Shown here one piece after another: positions 1 through 7,997 of a DNA stretch of 58,766 nt; positions within the stretch are counted from its first letter, which is position 1, and each line of letters opens with the position of its first letter. This DNA is from Firmicutes bacterium UBA5389 (lineage in GTDB: Bacteria > Bacillota > DTU025): NCBI GenBank assembly GCA_002409965.1, contig DHON01000065.1:12319-71084 (forward strand), given 5' to 3'. The notes beneath the pieces were generated by a model that saw nothing but the letters and a program-made list of their open reading frames with translations, ran no database searches and was not told the DNA's origin. The translations under genes and the position numbers were made by a program.

Positions 1-318
1 GGCGGCGAGCAGCAGATGCTGGCCATCGGGCGCGCGCTGATGGCCAGCCCTAGGGCGTTGCTCCTGGACGAACCCTCCCTGGGGCTGGCGCCGCTGATCA
101 CCAAGCAGATCTTTGAGATCATTAAGGCGCTCAACACAGAAGGGACAACCATTCTTCTGGTAGAGCAGAACGCTCGTCTGGCCCTGGCGGTGTCGAAGTA
201 CGCCTACATACTCGAGACGGGCCGTGTGGCGCTGTCGGGGAAGAGTGCGGACCTGCTCGCGAGCGAGGAGGTGAAGCGCTCGTATCTGGGGGTCGGGCAT
301 GCACATTCGGCCAGGTAG
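1..318 (+). CDS. livF: Branched-chain amino acid ABC transporter ATP-binding protein, LivF-like (5' partial)
   Basis: The frame is open from base 1, so the N-terminus with the Walker A motif lies outside the window; about 105 C-terminal residues remain. Visible are the end of the ABC signature (GGEQQ), Walker B with D-loop (LLLDEPSLGLAP) and the H-loop region (ILLVEQN). The QQM..IGRALM and EPSLGLAP wording is typical of LivF, the ATPase that with LivG powers uptake of branched-chain amino acids or related small amides and acids. It lies 70 bases upstream of a matching periplasmic-binding protein, so it is probably the penultimate gene of a liv-type operon. True substrate unknown. Confidence 0.88.
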   Translation, partial: GGEQQMLAIGRALMASPRALLLDEPSLGLAPLITKQIFEIIKALNTEGTTILLVEQNARLALAVSKYAYILETGRVALSGKSADLLASEEVKRSYLGVGHAHSAR

Positions 319-388
319 GGATTGTGCATTGGCGACATACATGGACGAGTGCGATTCGGCTACCTATGAAAGCGCAGGAGGTTAGGGC

Positions 389-1576
389 ATGAAGAGGATT
401 CTTGTATTCCTTTGTGTGGCCACACTGGCAGTGATGATGAGTATCGGTGCGACTGCCGCGACAGATCCGGGCATCACCGACACTCAAGTTGCCATTGGAG
501 CCTTCCAGGATCAGTCTGGCCCGGCGGCAGTGGTGGGCATCAACATGCGTAAAGGCATGGAAGCCTATTTCAACTGGGTGAACGCGCAGGGCGGGGTGAA
601 CGGCCGCAAGATCAAGTTCATCGTCGAGGATGACGGTTTCCAGGCGGCCCGTGCCATTGCAGCCACCAAGAAACTCGTTGAGCAGGACAAGGTATTCGCT
701 CTAGTCGGCACGCTGGGCACTCCCGGCGTGTCGGCCACAATCGACTACATAATGGAGAAGCAGATCCCGTCCATCTACCAGGGCAGCGGCATCAGCGCAC
801 TGGCTTATCCGCCCAAAAGGTTCATCTTCCCGGTCCAGCCTAACTTCATCAGCGAGGGCCGCATCGTGGCCACGTACGTGGTGGAGAGCCTCAAGATGAA
901 GAGGATCGCGCTTGCATGCGAGCAGACGGATATCGGTTCTGAGGGGCTGCGCGGCGTGCAGGATCAGCTGGCAACATATGGGATAGAGACGGTGGAGGTC
1001 GTCAACTTCGGCGCCGCCGATGTCGACTTCAGCTCGCAGATTCTCAAGCTCATGCGGGCCAAGCCGGAAGCGGTCATCATCTACTCCACGCTGAAGCCTG
1101 CAGCTGGATTCTTGAAGCAGGCCAAGGTGATGGGGCTCGAGGCTCAGTTCCTGACCACCTATGTCAATGCCGACCCCATCCAGATGCCGGGGCTCGCCGG
1201 CGAAGCCTGCGTGGGTCTGATCGCTCCGGGATGGGTGCCCGTGCTGGGCAATGACGCGGATTCGGTGAAGTATCTTGAGATCTACCAGGCTACCTACCCC
1301 AAGGAGATGCCCAGCGCGTTTGCGTCCGCCGGGTTCATCGCGGGCGAGGTGTTCTGCGAGGGCCTGAGGCGCGCCGGCAAGAGCCCCACGCGCGAAGGAC
1401 TGATAAGTGCGATGGAGAGCATGCGCGACTGGGACGGCATCATGGCCAAAGGCATCAGCTATACGCCGGAATTCCGATCGGGCAAGGCGTCCATGTACTT
1501 CATGAAGTTCGCGAAACCCAAGTTCGAGGCGGGATCGATCGAAGTCATATCCGACTGGGTTAAGCTCAAGATATAA
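389..1576 (+). CDS. Branched-chain amino acid-type ABC transporter substrate-binding protein
   Basis: 395 residues. The N-terminus is a clear signal peptide (MKRILVFLCVATLAVMMSIGATAA), followed by the Peripla_BP_6/LivJ-type fold. Markers are ITDTQVAIGAFQDQSGPAA near the mature start, YFNWVNAQGGVNGRKI and the VALVGTLGTPG-like segment. This is the usual length for extracytoplasmic receptors of liv systems. The start is set by AGGAGG seven bases before ATG. It captures the ligand for the LivF-containing transporter just upstream. Family members bind amino acids, amides, urea or aromatic acids, so the ligand cannot be read from sequence. A strong hairpin follows, which fits the end of the operon. 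Confidence 0.9.
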   Translation: MKRILVFLCVATLAVMMSIGATAATDPGITDTQVAIGAFQDQSGPAAVVGINMRKGMEAYFNWVNAQGGVNGRKIKFIVEDDGFQAARAIAATKKLVEQDKVFALVGTLGTPGVSATIDYIMEKQIPSIYQGSGISALAYPPKRFIFPVQPNFISEGRIVATYVVESLKMKRIALACEQTDIGSEGLRGVQDQLATYGIETVEVVNFGAADVDFSSQILKLMRAKPEAVIIYSTLKPAAGFLKQAKVMGLEAQFLTTYVNADPIQMPGLAGEACVGLIAPGWVPVLGNDADSVKYLEIYQATYPKEMPSAFASAGFIAGEVFCEGLRRAGKSPTREGLISAMESMRDWDGIMAKGISYTPEFRSGKASMYFMKFAKPKFEAGSIEVISDWVKLKI

Positions 1577-1622
1577 GGCTGAGGCTGAAGGACTAGCCTT
1601 ATACGGTTTGGTACAGGCGGTA

Positions 1623-1650
1623 GAAGGCCGGGCGGAAGCGCCCGGCCTTC
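1623..1650. terminator. Bidirectional terminator-like hairpin
   Basis: A perfect 12-bp stem (GAAGGCCGGGCG / CGCCCGGCCTTC) with a GAAG tetraloop lies between the + strand binding-protein gene and the convergent - strand gene. There is no U-tract, so rho-independent release is not certain. Confidence 0.7.
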
Positions 1651-1686
1651 GAGATGCCGTTGCGAGATGTACAACGCCTTCTGGAA

Positions 1687-2724
1687 CTAGCGCTTTCCCA
1701 GGAAACCTGCCAGTTCTTTCTGGATACCCTCAATCACGCTTAGCTTGGGTACCTGGCGGATGGGTATGCCCAGTTTCGCAGCAATGTCTTCGTAGAGGCG
1801 GTAGGCGATATCCCTCTTGACTCTGATCTCGCGCGGCCTCATCTTCATTTGCTGCACCACATCGATGAGCTTGTCAACGAAGGCCTGCCCGTAGCCATCG
1901 TGTTCTGCCGTTTCCATCCCGAGTATTAGCTCTGAATCACGGTCTACCCACAAGCACATGAAGGGGAAGTAGGGACGGGATTTGCCATTCTCGCCTATGC
2001 ACGCAGGCGCGTAGAACACGTCAGCGTCCCAGACGGCGCTGGTTGCCCTTGCTGCATTCCTCACTTTGACCACGCGCAGCTCATCCACTTGGATGGGCGG
2101 AACGAGATCGCCTTCGGGGAGCTGTTCACGCGGCATCAACTGATCCTTCCATACGATCCCCTCGCCACATGTTTCTGCCACTCTCACCAGGTAGAGCCCT
2201 TCGTGGCACGTCGCCAGCAGATCGGGGTCGTCCTTCGCGCGCAGGCATACTTCCGCAGCCTGCTGCAGGATTAGCGTCAGGAAGATCGCCTGGTCCTCTG
2301 TGAGGTACCAGGGCAGGAATCCGGGCTCGTAGCTCCTGAACACCGGCCAGTTCTGTTTGCCTCGGAAAGACAGACCCAGCTGGCGGATTGTCTCCAGATC
2401 GGGCTTATCTAGGTCGCGCCGGCTCTGGAAGGTGGCCATCAGGCATTTCATATCTTTGCCCAGGTTGATGTCGCTGTAGTCACCGTTGCTGGACAGAGTC
2501 TCGTCCAGCGCGCGGAGTCCCACGGCGCCAAGATAGGCCACAAGGCCGAGAAGCTCTCCGAGCTCGCCAATAACGGAGCAGTAGGCAACAGTGCCCGTGA
2601 CAGGATCGCGCACGCCGAATATGGACGCGTCGCTCATCCAGGTCCAGGCTTCGATGGCCTTGAACCCATCGGCGGCTTCGTGGAGTTTTCTCCATACTTC
2701 CAGAGAAGGAGATGCTGGTTTCAC
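1687..2724 (-). CDS. DUF7309/DUF6930-like protein of unknown function
   Basis: 345 residues from the preferred GTG, which has GAGGT seven bases upstream; an upstream TTG in frame at 2802 lacks a ribosome site. I recognise the pattern of proteins annotated DUF7309 followed by DUF6930: an N-terminal WRKLHEAADGFKAIEAW..M segment, IFGVRDP, a GLVAYLGAVGL stretch, then a C-terminal domain with DRDSELILGMETAEH and a helix-rich end. No catalytic motif, signal peptide or membrane segment is evident, so it should be cytoplasmic. It stands alone between a liv operon and a relic. Function unknown; the family assignment is from memory of the pattern, not a search. Confidence 0.7.
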   Translation of the reverse strand: MKPASPSLEVWRKLHEAADGFKAIEAWTWMSDASIFGVRDPVTGTVAYCSVIGELGELLGLVAYLGAVGLRALDETLSSNGDYSDINLGKDMKCLMATFQSRRDLDKPDLETIRQLGLSFRGKQNWPVFRSYEPGFLPWYLTEDQAIFLTLILQQAAEVCLRAKDDPDLLATCHEGLYLVRVAETCGEGIVWKDQLMPREQLPEGDLVPPIQVDELRVVKVRNAARATSAVWDADVFYAPACIGENGKSRPYFPFMCLWVDRDSELILGMETAEHDGYGQAFVDKLIDVVQQMKMRPREIRVKRDIAYRLYEDIAAKLGIPIRQVPKLSVIEGIQKELAGFLGKR

Positions 2725-2949
2725 AACGTCAACCTCATTTCCTGCTATTGTGTGTAATGTTCCGCGAACGCCGATGCGAGATTCGTCACTGCGCGTTTCC
2801 AATCTATCACTGCGTGCAGACTGAGGTCAACTGCCTGAGGTAGTTCCTGGGCAGACAGGCGGGGCAGGAAAAACGAGGCATTGTGTAGTAAGCACACTAA
2901 CATTGGGCTACACTGTGGCGCTTCTTGAAGGCGAATCCGAACGAGTTGA

Positions 2950-3099
2950 CAGTGGAGGATTCGGTCTTCCGGTCACCAGCTGGTATGGGATCTGACGACC
3001 AAGAGCGGAGCCCCCATAGCCAATGGACTCTACCTAGTGATGGTGCGTTCGGACGGAGGAGCGGTGGGCAAGCCGTTCAAGCTGGTAGTGCAGCGGTAG
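2950..3099 (+). pseudogene. Relic of a FlgD-like Ig/secretion C-terminal domain
   Basis: Between bases 2980 and 3096 one frame reads LVWDLTTKSGAPIANGLYL and then ends with ...GKPFKLVVQR and a stop. That wording (xVWDGxxxxGxxVANGxYxxxV) is typical of FlgD-type immunoglobulin-like domains at the C-terminus of large exported proteins. Upstream the frame closes at a TGA (2947), and no start or signal sequence is present. What is left is the last ~40 codons of a deleted gene. The rest of the 2725-2949 gap holds nothing I can recognise. Confidence 0.55.
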
Positions 3100-3123
3100 T
3101 GGGATTCGGACCACACTCATACA

Positions 3124-3159
3124 GGAATAGCGAATGGGGCCGACCTCGTTCGCTATTCC
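3124..3159. terminator. Bidirectional terminator overlapping a stop codon
   Basis: A perfect 11-bp inverted repeat (GGAATAGCGAA / TTCGCTATTCC) is separated by 14 bases. The distal arm contains the TAG stop (3153-3155) of the - strand HD-GYP gene. It sits between that gene and the + strand relic. Confidence 0.6.
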
Positions 3160-4142
3160 GATTTGTTGCGCCTCATGAGCTTCAAGAATACTCTCACCCA
3201 GTCCGGATCGTATAGAACGCCGGCGTTCGCCTGGATTTCGTTGATGGCTTCAGAAGGCGAGATGGCCTCGCGATACGGCCTTACTGAAGTCATGGAATCG
3301 TAGCTATCTGCTATTGCGAGGATTCTGGCCAAGGCTGGGATGGCATTGCCTGCTAGATGGTCGGGGTATCCGGATCCGTCGAACCGCTCGTGATGATGCC
3401 TCACGGCTTTGGCGATTTCACCCAGTCGCGCGACTGGCTGCATGATCGACTCACCCACCACGGGGTGAGTCCTAATGATGCTCCATTCCTCATCCGTCAG
3501 CCTGCCGGGCTTGGTCAGTATGTCCGGGCTGACGGCCACTTTGCCGATATCGTGAAGCTGCCCTGCCAATGATACCGCTGCCAGATCCATCGAGGCGCCC
3601 CAGCGCTCCCTCGCCATGGCTACGGCTAAGTCGCGCACTCTTAGCGAGTGGCCCAGTGTATACGGTTCGCGAGACTCGAGCACATCCGACAGGGTCTCTA
3701 GGCACTCCACGAGCAGCCCTCCGAGGCGACGCGACAGCGTCTCCAGATCGGCGCGGCAGTCGCCCGCTGCGAAGCCAACGTATCGGGGCGCTGCGATCTC
3801 CTTCGTCAAGATCACTGTGCCGATATGGCATCCACTCGCATCTTGAAGCAGGGAGAACGTACTGCGGAATATGCGTCCGCTCTTGGAATCCCTGGCGGTA
3901 GTTGTGAGGCTGCTTCTGTTGCTCGTTCGAAGGTGATCGAGGACTGATTTGACGTCTGATGTCCACCTGTTGGAGGCGAACCCCAGGTTCAGATGCGTCC
4001 TTGCGTTCATTGTCGCTGCGGAGTCCATCTCCGTGGCCTTCTGGTTGAGGAATGCCACGTTCCCGTGAACGTCGAGGATGACAAGACTCTCCGGCAGTTG
4101 ATCAACGGCGTGCCGTATGAGTGCTGCAACGTGTCGTGTCAT
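3153..4142 (-). CDS. PAS/HD-GYP domain protein, probable cyclic di-GMP phosphodiesterase
   Basis: 329 residues from ATG at 4142, chosen because AGGAGG lies about ten bases upstream; a longer frame starts at 4268 without support. Residues ~1-115 look like a PAS sensor (LPESLVILDVHGNVAFLNQKA). Residues ~150-325 carry a complete HD-GYP set: HDIGK, HHERFDGSGYP and ADSYDSMTSVRPYR. HD-GYP enzymes hydrolyse cyclic di-GMP to pGpG or GMP using two or three metal ions. No membrane segments, so the protein is cytoplasmic. It lies 49 bases downstream of an XRE regulator on the same strand and probably shares its promoter, so a repressor-controlled c-di-GMP switch is plausible (inference). Confidence 0.85.
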   Translation of the reverse strand: MTRHVAALIRHAVDQLPESLVILDVHGNVAFLNQKATEMDSAATMNARTHLNLGFASNRWTSDVKSVLDHLRTSNRSSLTTTARDSKSGRIFRSTFSLLQDASGCHIGTVILTKEIAAPRYVGFAAGDCRADLETLSRRLGGLLVECLETLSDVLESREPYTLGHSLRVRDLAVAMARERWGASMDLAAVSLAGQLHDIGKVAVSPDILTKPGRLTDEEWSIIRTHPVVGESIMQPVARLGEIAKAVRHHHERFDGSGYPDHLAGNAIPALARILAIADSYDSMTSVRPYREAISPSEAINEIQANAGVLYDPDWVRVFLKLMRRNKSE

Positions 4143-4191
4143 GACGGCTAGACCTCCTGGTACGTAGGAGAGCCTATCAGGCGTGAAGTGA

Positions 4192-4428
4192 TCACTGTGC
4201 CCTCGAGTTCCGATGATTGGGCTTTCCGGACTCAGCGGGCAGGAAGAGCGTGTCGGGCGTTGTTCCAAAGGCCATTGCGATGTCCACTGCCATCTTGTAG
4301 GTTAGTCGGATGTTGCCTCTCTCAAGTTCGGACATGTATTGCTTGGAACGGCCTACCTTCGTTCCAAGCTGCTCTAGCGTCATCCCGTATTCCTGCCTGA
4401 TCTGGCGCAATCTGTTCATTGTTGGCAT
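4192..4428 (-). CDS. XRE-family helix-turn-helix regulator
   Basis: 78 residues from ATG at 4428, with AGGAGA six bases upstream; an upstream in-frame ATG at 4449 lacks a site. Almost the whole protein is one Cro/C1-type HTH: IRQEYGMTLEQLGTKVGRS, the recognition segment KQYMSELERG, then MAVDIAMAFGTTPDTLF. There is no second domain for oligomerisation or sensing. It is transcribed from a consensus promoter whose spacer is an operator-like palindrome, and it precedes the HD-GYP gene. It faces a second XRE repressor across the divergent promoter region, so either protein could bind there. Confidence 0.85.
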   Translation of the reverse strand: MPTMNRLRQIRQEYGMTLEQLGTKVGRSKQYMSELERGNIRLTYKMAVDIAMAFGTTPDTLFLPAESGKPNHRNSRAQ

Positions 4429-4485
4429 ATGGCTCTCCTGCCTGCCCACTTGGTCCGGATTTTGTGCATCGTTCGACCTAATCTG

Positions 4486-4514
4486 AGTATAGTAAAGAAA
4501 ATCTGTACTGTCAA
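4486..4514 (-). promoter_or_regulatory. Consensus sigma-A type promoter for the XRE/HD-GYP genes
   Basis: On the - strand TTGACA (4509-4514) and TATACT (4486-4491) are separated by exactly 17 bases. It reads toward the XRE gene starting at 4428. The spacer is filled by a 19-bp palindrome, so repressor binding would block polymerase. Confidence 0.8.
4491..4509. promoter_or_regulatory. Operator 1 in the promoter spacer
   Basis: AGTAAAGAAAATCTGTACT is an inverted repeat with 7 of 9 base pairs matching around a central A. It lies exactly between the -35 and -10 boxes of the - strand promoter. It shares AGTAAAGA with the second site at 4524-4540. Confidence 0.65.
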
Positions 4515-4523
4515 GACGGGAAA

Positions 4524-4540
4524 GTAAAGATTTAATTTAC
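4524..4540. promoter_or_regulatory. Operator 2, second XRE site
   Basis: GTAAAGATTTAATTTAC has GTAAA/TTTAC arms and, with the preceding A, repeats the AGTAAAGA half-site of operator 1 about 32 bases away (three helical turns). It lies upstream of the + strand XRE gene. Confidence 0.55.
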
Positions 4541-4589
4541 ACGTAGGAGTCCAGACATAATGGACTAAGCTATGGGGGGAGGTGTTTTC

Positions 4590-4970
4590 GTGGACTTCGC
4601 CAGTCGCCTGCGCCAGTTAAGGCGAGAGAAAGGATTGACCCAGTCTTCGCTGGCCCGATATCTGGGCGTATCGAAACAAGCCATCTCAAATTACGAAACC
4701 CGGGCCAACACCGCTCCTCAGGACGTGATGGAGCACCTGGCCGACATATTCGACGTGTCGCTTGACTACTTGATGGGACGCTCGGACTTCCAGCGTGCAT
4801 CGTGCGTTCGTGAGCACGGAGACGCGTACAGCCTGCCTCCCGAACTGCAGGCCGCGTTTCGCGGCCGGAGGTGGGACCAACTCAGACCCGAGACCAGGCG
4901 GATTATCGTGCGCGTCATCTCGCAGATCGAAGCTGAACTGGAACAACTGGAACCAGAAAAAGGCGAATAG
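4590..4970 (+). CDS. XRE-family repressor (ImmR-like)
   Basis: 126 residues from GTG at 4590, which has GGGAGG about seven bases upstream; the in-frame ATG at 4572 overlaps that site. The N-terminal HTH reads LRREKGLTQSSLARYLGVS then KQAISNYETR, followed by LADIFDVSLDYLMGRSD, the usual C1/ImmR ending. The C-terminal half is charged and helical (IVRVISQIEAELEQLEPEK), perhaps for dimerisation. A gene for an ImmA/IrrE-type peptidase follows at 33 bases. In ImmR/ImmA pairs the peptidase cleaves the repressor on a damage or quorum signal. It is divergent from the other XRE gene with two operators between them. Confidence 0.85.
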   Translation: MDFASRLRQLRREKGLTQSSLARYLGVSKQAISNYETRANTAPQDVMEHLADIFDVSLDYLMGRSDFQRASCVREHGDAYSLPPELQAAFRGRRWDQLRPETRRIIVRVISQIEAELEQLEPEKGE

Positions 4971-5002
4971 AGCTATGCCCATAGCCACATGGAGGTTGAA
5001 GC

Positions 5003-5493
5003 ATGTTACCTGCCGAACTGGCCGCAGAGATCTTGAGCAGATACCCATCGTCAGTACCGGTTGATCTCGACCGCATCATTCGCGGCGAAGGGATACTTCT
5101 GCGTACTGTCGAATTCGATCAGCGCGATTTCGACGGCATGTACATCCTGCTGCGCGACACGCCGGTCATCATAGTGAATGGATGTCTACCGTACGCTCAT
5201 CGACGGTTCACCATTGCGCACGAGCTGTATCATCATCTAGAACGCCGCCCATCTCACAGTATGGCAAAGGATGCCGCCGTCCTTCAACTTCCCGGCGACA
5301 GGCTGAACCCTTCGCCGACTCCGAGGCAAACAGGCAATCGGAACAAGCGGCAGATCTCTTTGCGGCTGCGCTCCTGGTGCCCGCTAGCTATGTCAGACAG
5401 ATGGTACAGCTCGGCACAGACCTCGAACAGATAGCAGCAGATTGCCTGATCTCCCGGGACGATTTGCGTGCCAGACTTGCTGAGCTGGATTGA
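5003..5493 (+). pseudogene. ImmA/IrrE-type metallopeptidase, frameshifted
   Basis: The first frame (from ATG 5003) gives an ImmA/IrrE start: RRFTIAHELYHHLE carries the zinc HExxH motif. After about base 5290 the family continues in the -1 frame, with EANRQSEQAADLFAAALLVP, the usual third-ligand and helix segment, ending at 5493. Joining the frames gives about 163 residues, the normal length. I see no slippery heptamer near 5280-5310, so a one-base deletion or a sequencing error is more likely than programmed frameshifting. It is the expected partner of the XRE repressor upstream. If truly broken, that repressor may be uninducible. Confidence 0.75.
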
Positions 5494-5510
5494 CAGGGTA
5501 CTCTGACAGA

Positions 5511-6650
5511 TCAACGTTGTGACCGAATGAAGTCCCGGTACCACAGGGCGCTGCGCTTGGCAGTCCGCTGCTGTGTCTGAAAGTCCACGTGCACCAGTCC
5601 GAAACGCTTGGAATATCCTTGGGCCCATTCGAAGTTGTCCATGAGGCTCCACACGTAGTAGCCTCTCAAATTGACGCCGCATTCACACAGTCTGCGCACT
5701 GCCTCGAAGTGCGATGAGAGGTAGTCTATGCGAGCGGCGTCGTCGATCGCGGAGCCGTTGGGAGGGAGAGCATCGTCGAACGCGGCTCCGTTTTCCGTTA
5801 TGAACAGAGGGATCTTTGTGTAGTCGTCGCTTACCCTCTTGAGCACGTCGAACAGTCCCTCGGGATACACTTCCCATCCCATGGCGGTGACCGGCAAGAC
5901 GCCCGCCCGGGCCAGCCATTCCAGGATGTCCTCGGGGTAATGCCCATTGAACAGAGGCTCCAGGTAGAGACTGTTCCAGAAGCCGTCCACGCGCTTTGCG
6001 GCAGAGACGTCGCGTTCGTCATCGGTCGCGGGTTCCTGTTGGTTGATACTGAGAGCGATTCCGATTCCATCGACCGTCTGGGCGTCATCGTCGCCGGCAA
6101 CGCGTTGGCGGCCTGACGACTGCCTGAACGCCCTGATCGCCAGGCCATGAGCCAGCAGCAGATGGTGAGCGACAAGAAGACCTTCTCTGACGTCGTTGTG
6201 GCCGGGGGACATCTCGCCGCTTATGTGCCCGAGGACAGCGATCACGGCGGGTTCGTTGATAGGAGCGTCGATCATGCCGTCTATGAGCACCACGGGGAAC
6301 CGGTCGTCTGCGAGTGCGCGTATCGGCTCCACGTCGACCTCGCGCGGGGTGAGGATGAGCGCCCCATCGATCTTGCGTTCCCGAAGCAGCTGGACGTATG
6401 TCACCTTCCTGGTGATGTTCTGACCCACGCACGACACCAGCATCTGATATCCGGATCTGGCCAGAGCCGAGTGGACTCCATCGAGTATGGGGCCGTAGAA
6501 CGGGCTGTCGAACTCGGGCATCAGGACGCCCACGGTGTTGGTCCGCTTGAGCGTCAAGCCGCGGGCCGGGCGTTCGGATGACAGCCAAGTTGATCCATGG
6601 CGCATGGCACATTCGCCTTGGGGGGGGGCAGACTCCTTCTTGCGCGCCAT
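5511..6650 (-). pseudogene. LacI-family regulator / GH1 beta-glucosidase deletion chimera
   Basis: One open frame joins pieces of two genes. It starts like a LacI regulator (MARKKES), but the HTH is missing and the frame resumes at the hinge and sugar-binding domain (KRTNTVGVLMPEFDSPFY, RERKIDGALI, RFPVVLIDG). Near residue ~140 it switches to the GH1 acid/base motif (INEPAVIAVLGH). It runs on through HHLLLAHGLAIRAFR and the nucleophile motif (FITENGAAFDD) to the normal GH1 C-terminus (YYVWSLMDNFEWAQGYSKRFG). Both GH1 glutamates remain, but the first ~165 residues of the barrel are gone. Two internal deletions in a lacI-bgl pair explain it. An upstream ATG keeps the frame open to 6719. Probably non-functional. 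Confidence 0.75.
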
Positions 6651-6822
6651 CGTGTTTTCCGGGCGTGACAAGTGTAGGGGGGCCGAGTTCACATGCATAC
6701 CCCAGTAGGGTAAGCGCACGAGCCCGCCGGCGGGATCCGCTCGCTAGCAGGAGAATGATGGCAGAACATCGAACGTGCCATTTGTATGCAACAGCACCAA
6801 TGCACATCTGGAGGCTTGAACA

Positions 6823-7743
6823 ATGAGAAGACGAGACACAGACTCGAACACAGCCGCTCCAGCCATGTTATCGTTTTCGCAGACTTCACAAGCTCAAGCG
6901 GTTTTTCCGTCACCCAAACACATTTCTGTGGAGAGCGATGTTGAATTCCAGAACCAGGGCCAGACGATCAGGGGAACCCTGACGATGCCGGATGCTGAAG
7001 ACCGCATCCCAATCGTGATAATACTGCATGGATTCCACGGGCAGAGACACGAGATGCCGGTCGTCGGCACAGATGAGGCCCTTTTCCAGCGGACTGCTCG
7101 TGTTCTTGCTGAGCAAGGTTACGCCAGTCTCCGCATTGACTTCCGCGGCTCAGGTGAGAGCGATGGCGAATGGATTGACACCACGTGCAGCGGGCAGATC
7201 TCTGACGCCCTGGCTGCCGTGGACTACGTGAGCGGGCTGGAGAGGCTTGACCCGAATCGAATTGGTATTCTAGGGATAAGCCACGGAGGATTGGTGGGTG
7301 CCTCCACGGCCGGGAGGGACCAACGTATCGCCTCGGTGGTCCTCTGGGCGCCCCTAGCCAATCCGCCTGCAACATTCGCTAACCTATTTGGGGCGGATAC
7401 GGTAACGGCGGGGCTGACCGGCGCCATCGATGATCTGTTTACCACTTCGTTGCCGTGGGGCAGCGTGATAACCTTGAAGGGCTCGTTTTTCCGCGACTTG
7501 TACACGGTTGACCCGGTAGCGGAAATCGCCGCTTACGAGGGTCCATTGCTCGTTGTCGTGGGCAAGAACGACACGATCGTATGGCCGCAGCCCCAATCCG
7601 GGGAGATCTACCTTAACTATCACCGTGGCAATGGGGCACTGGTGCAGATAGATGCTGACCACAAGCTCGATGCTCCGGTCGGACACGACAAGGTTGATGA
7701 GGCGATCTGCGCCACCGTCGATTGGTTTGGCAAGACGCTCTGA
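6823..7743 (+). CDS. Alpha/beta hydrolase, copy 1 (signal peptide degraded)
   Basis: 306 residues of the serine alpha/beta hydrolase fold (dienelactone-hydrolase/esterase-like). The oxyanion segment is ILHGFHGQRHEM, followed by SLRIDFRGSGESDG. The nucleophile elbow is GISHGG (Ser153), with the acid at Asp250 (VVVGKNDTIV) and the base at His280 (DADHKLD). It is the same length as the downstream copy, with roughly three quarters of residues identical by eye. Where copy 2 has a hydrophobic signal core, this copy has polar residues (RRRDTDSNTAAPAMLSF), so export is doubtful. Ribosome site CTGGAGG precedes ATG. Substrate unknown. Confidence 0.82.
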   Translation: MRRRDTDSNTAAPAMLSFSQTSQAQAVFPSPKHISVESDVEFQNQGQTIRGTLTMPDAEDRIPIVIILHGFHGQRHEMPVVGTDEALFQRTARVLAEQGYASLRIDFRGSGESDGEWIDTTCSGQISDALAAVDYVSGLERLDPNRIGILGISHGGLVGASTAGRDQRIASVVLWAPLANPPATFANLFGADTVTAGLTGAIDDLFTTSLPWGSVITLKGSFFRDLYTVDPVAEIAAYEGPLLVVVGKNDTIVWPQPQSGEIYLNYHRGNGALVQIDADHKLDAPVGHDKVDEAICATVDWFGKTL

Positions 7744-7997
7744 TTCTGAAGTCCAGCTGATTAGACAGGCCAAAGAGAACCTTGGAGACCGCTCGAAGAT
7801 CGCAGAAGTATGCCCATCGACTGGGCGAGGGGTAACTGCTTCCACAAGAGCAAGCGCAGTCTGGCGTGTCATGATCGTGACAGACAATGGGGTCACCGAT
7901 GACCCGCTCGTCGGCAGGAGAATGATGGCAGCGCACCGAAAGCCCTGAACGCAAGGGACAACTGCGTAGCACCAAAACACGTCTGGAGGGTTGAACA

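Noticed and set aside
5280..5310. Programmed -1 frameshifting in the ImmA-type gene
   Set aside because: No slippery heptamer or downstream stem is evident, so a deletion or sequencing error is simpler.
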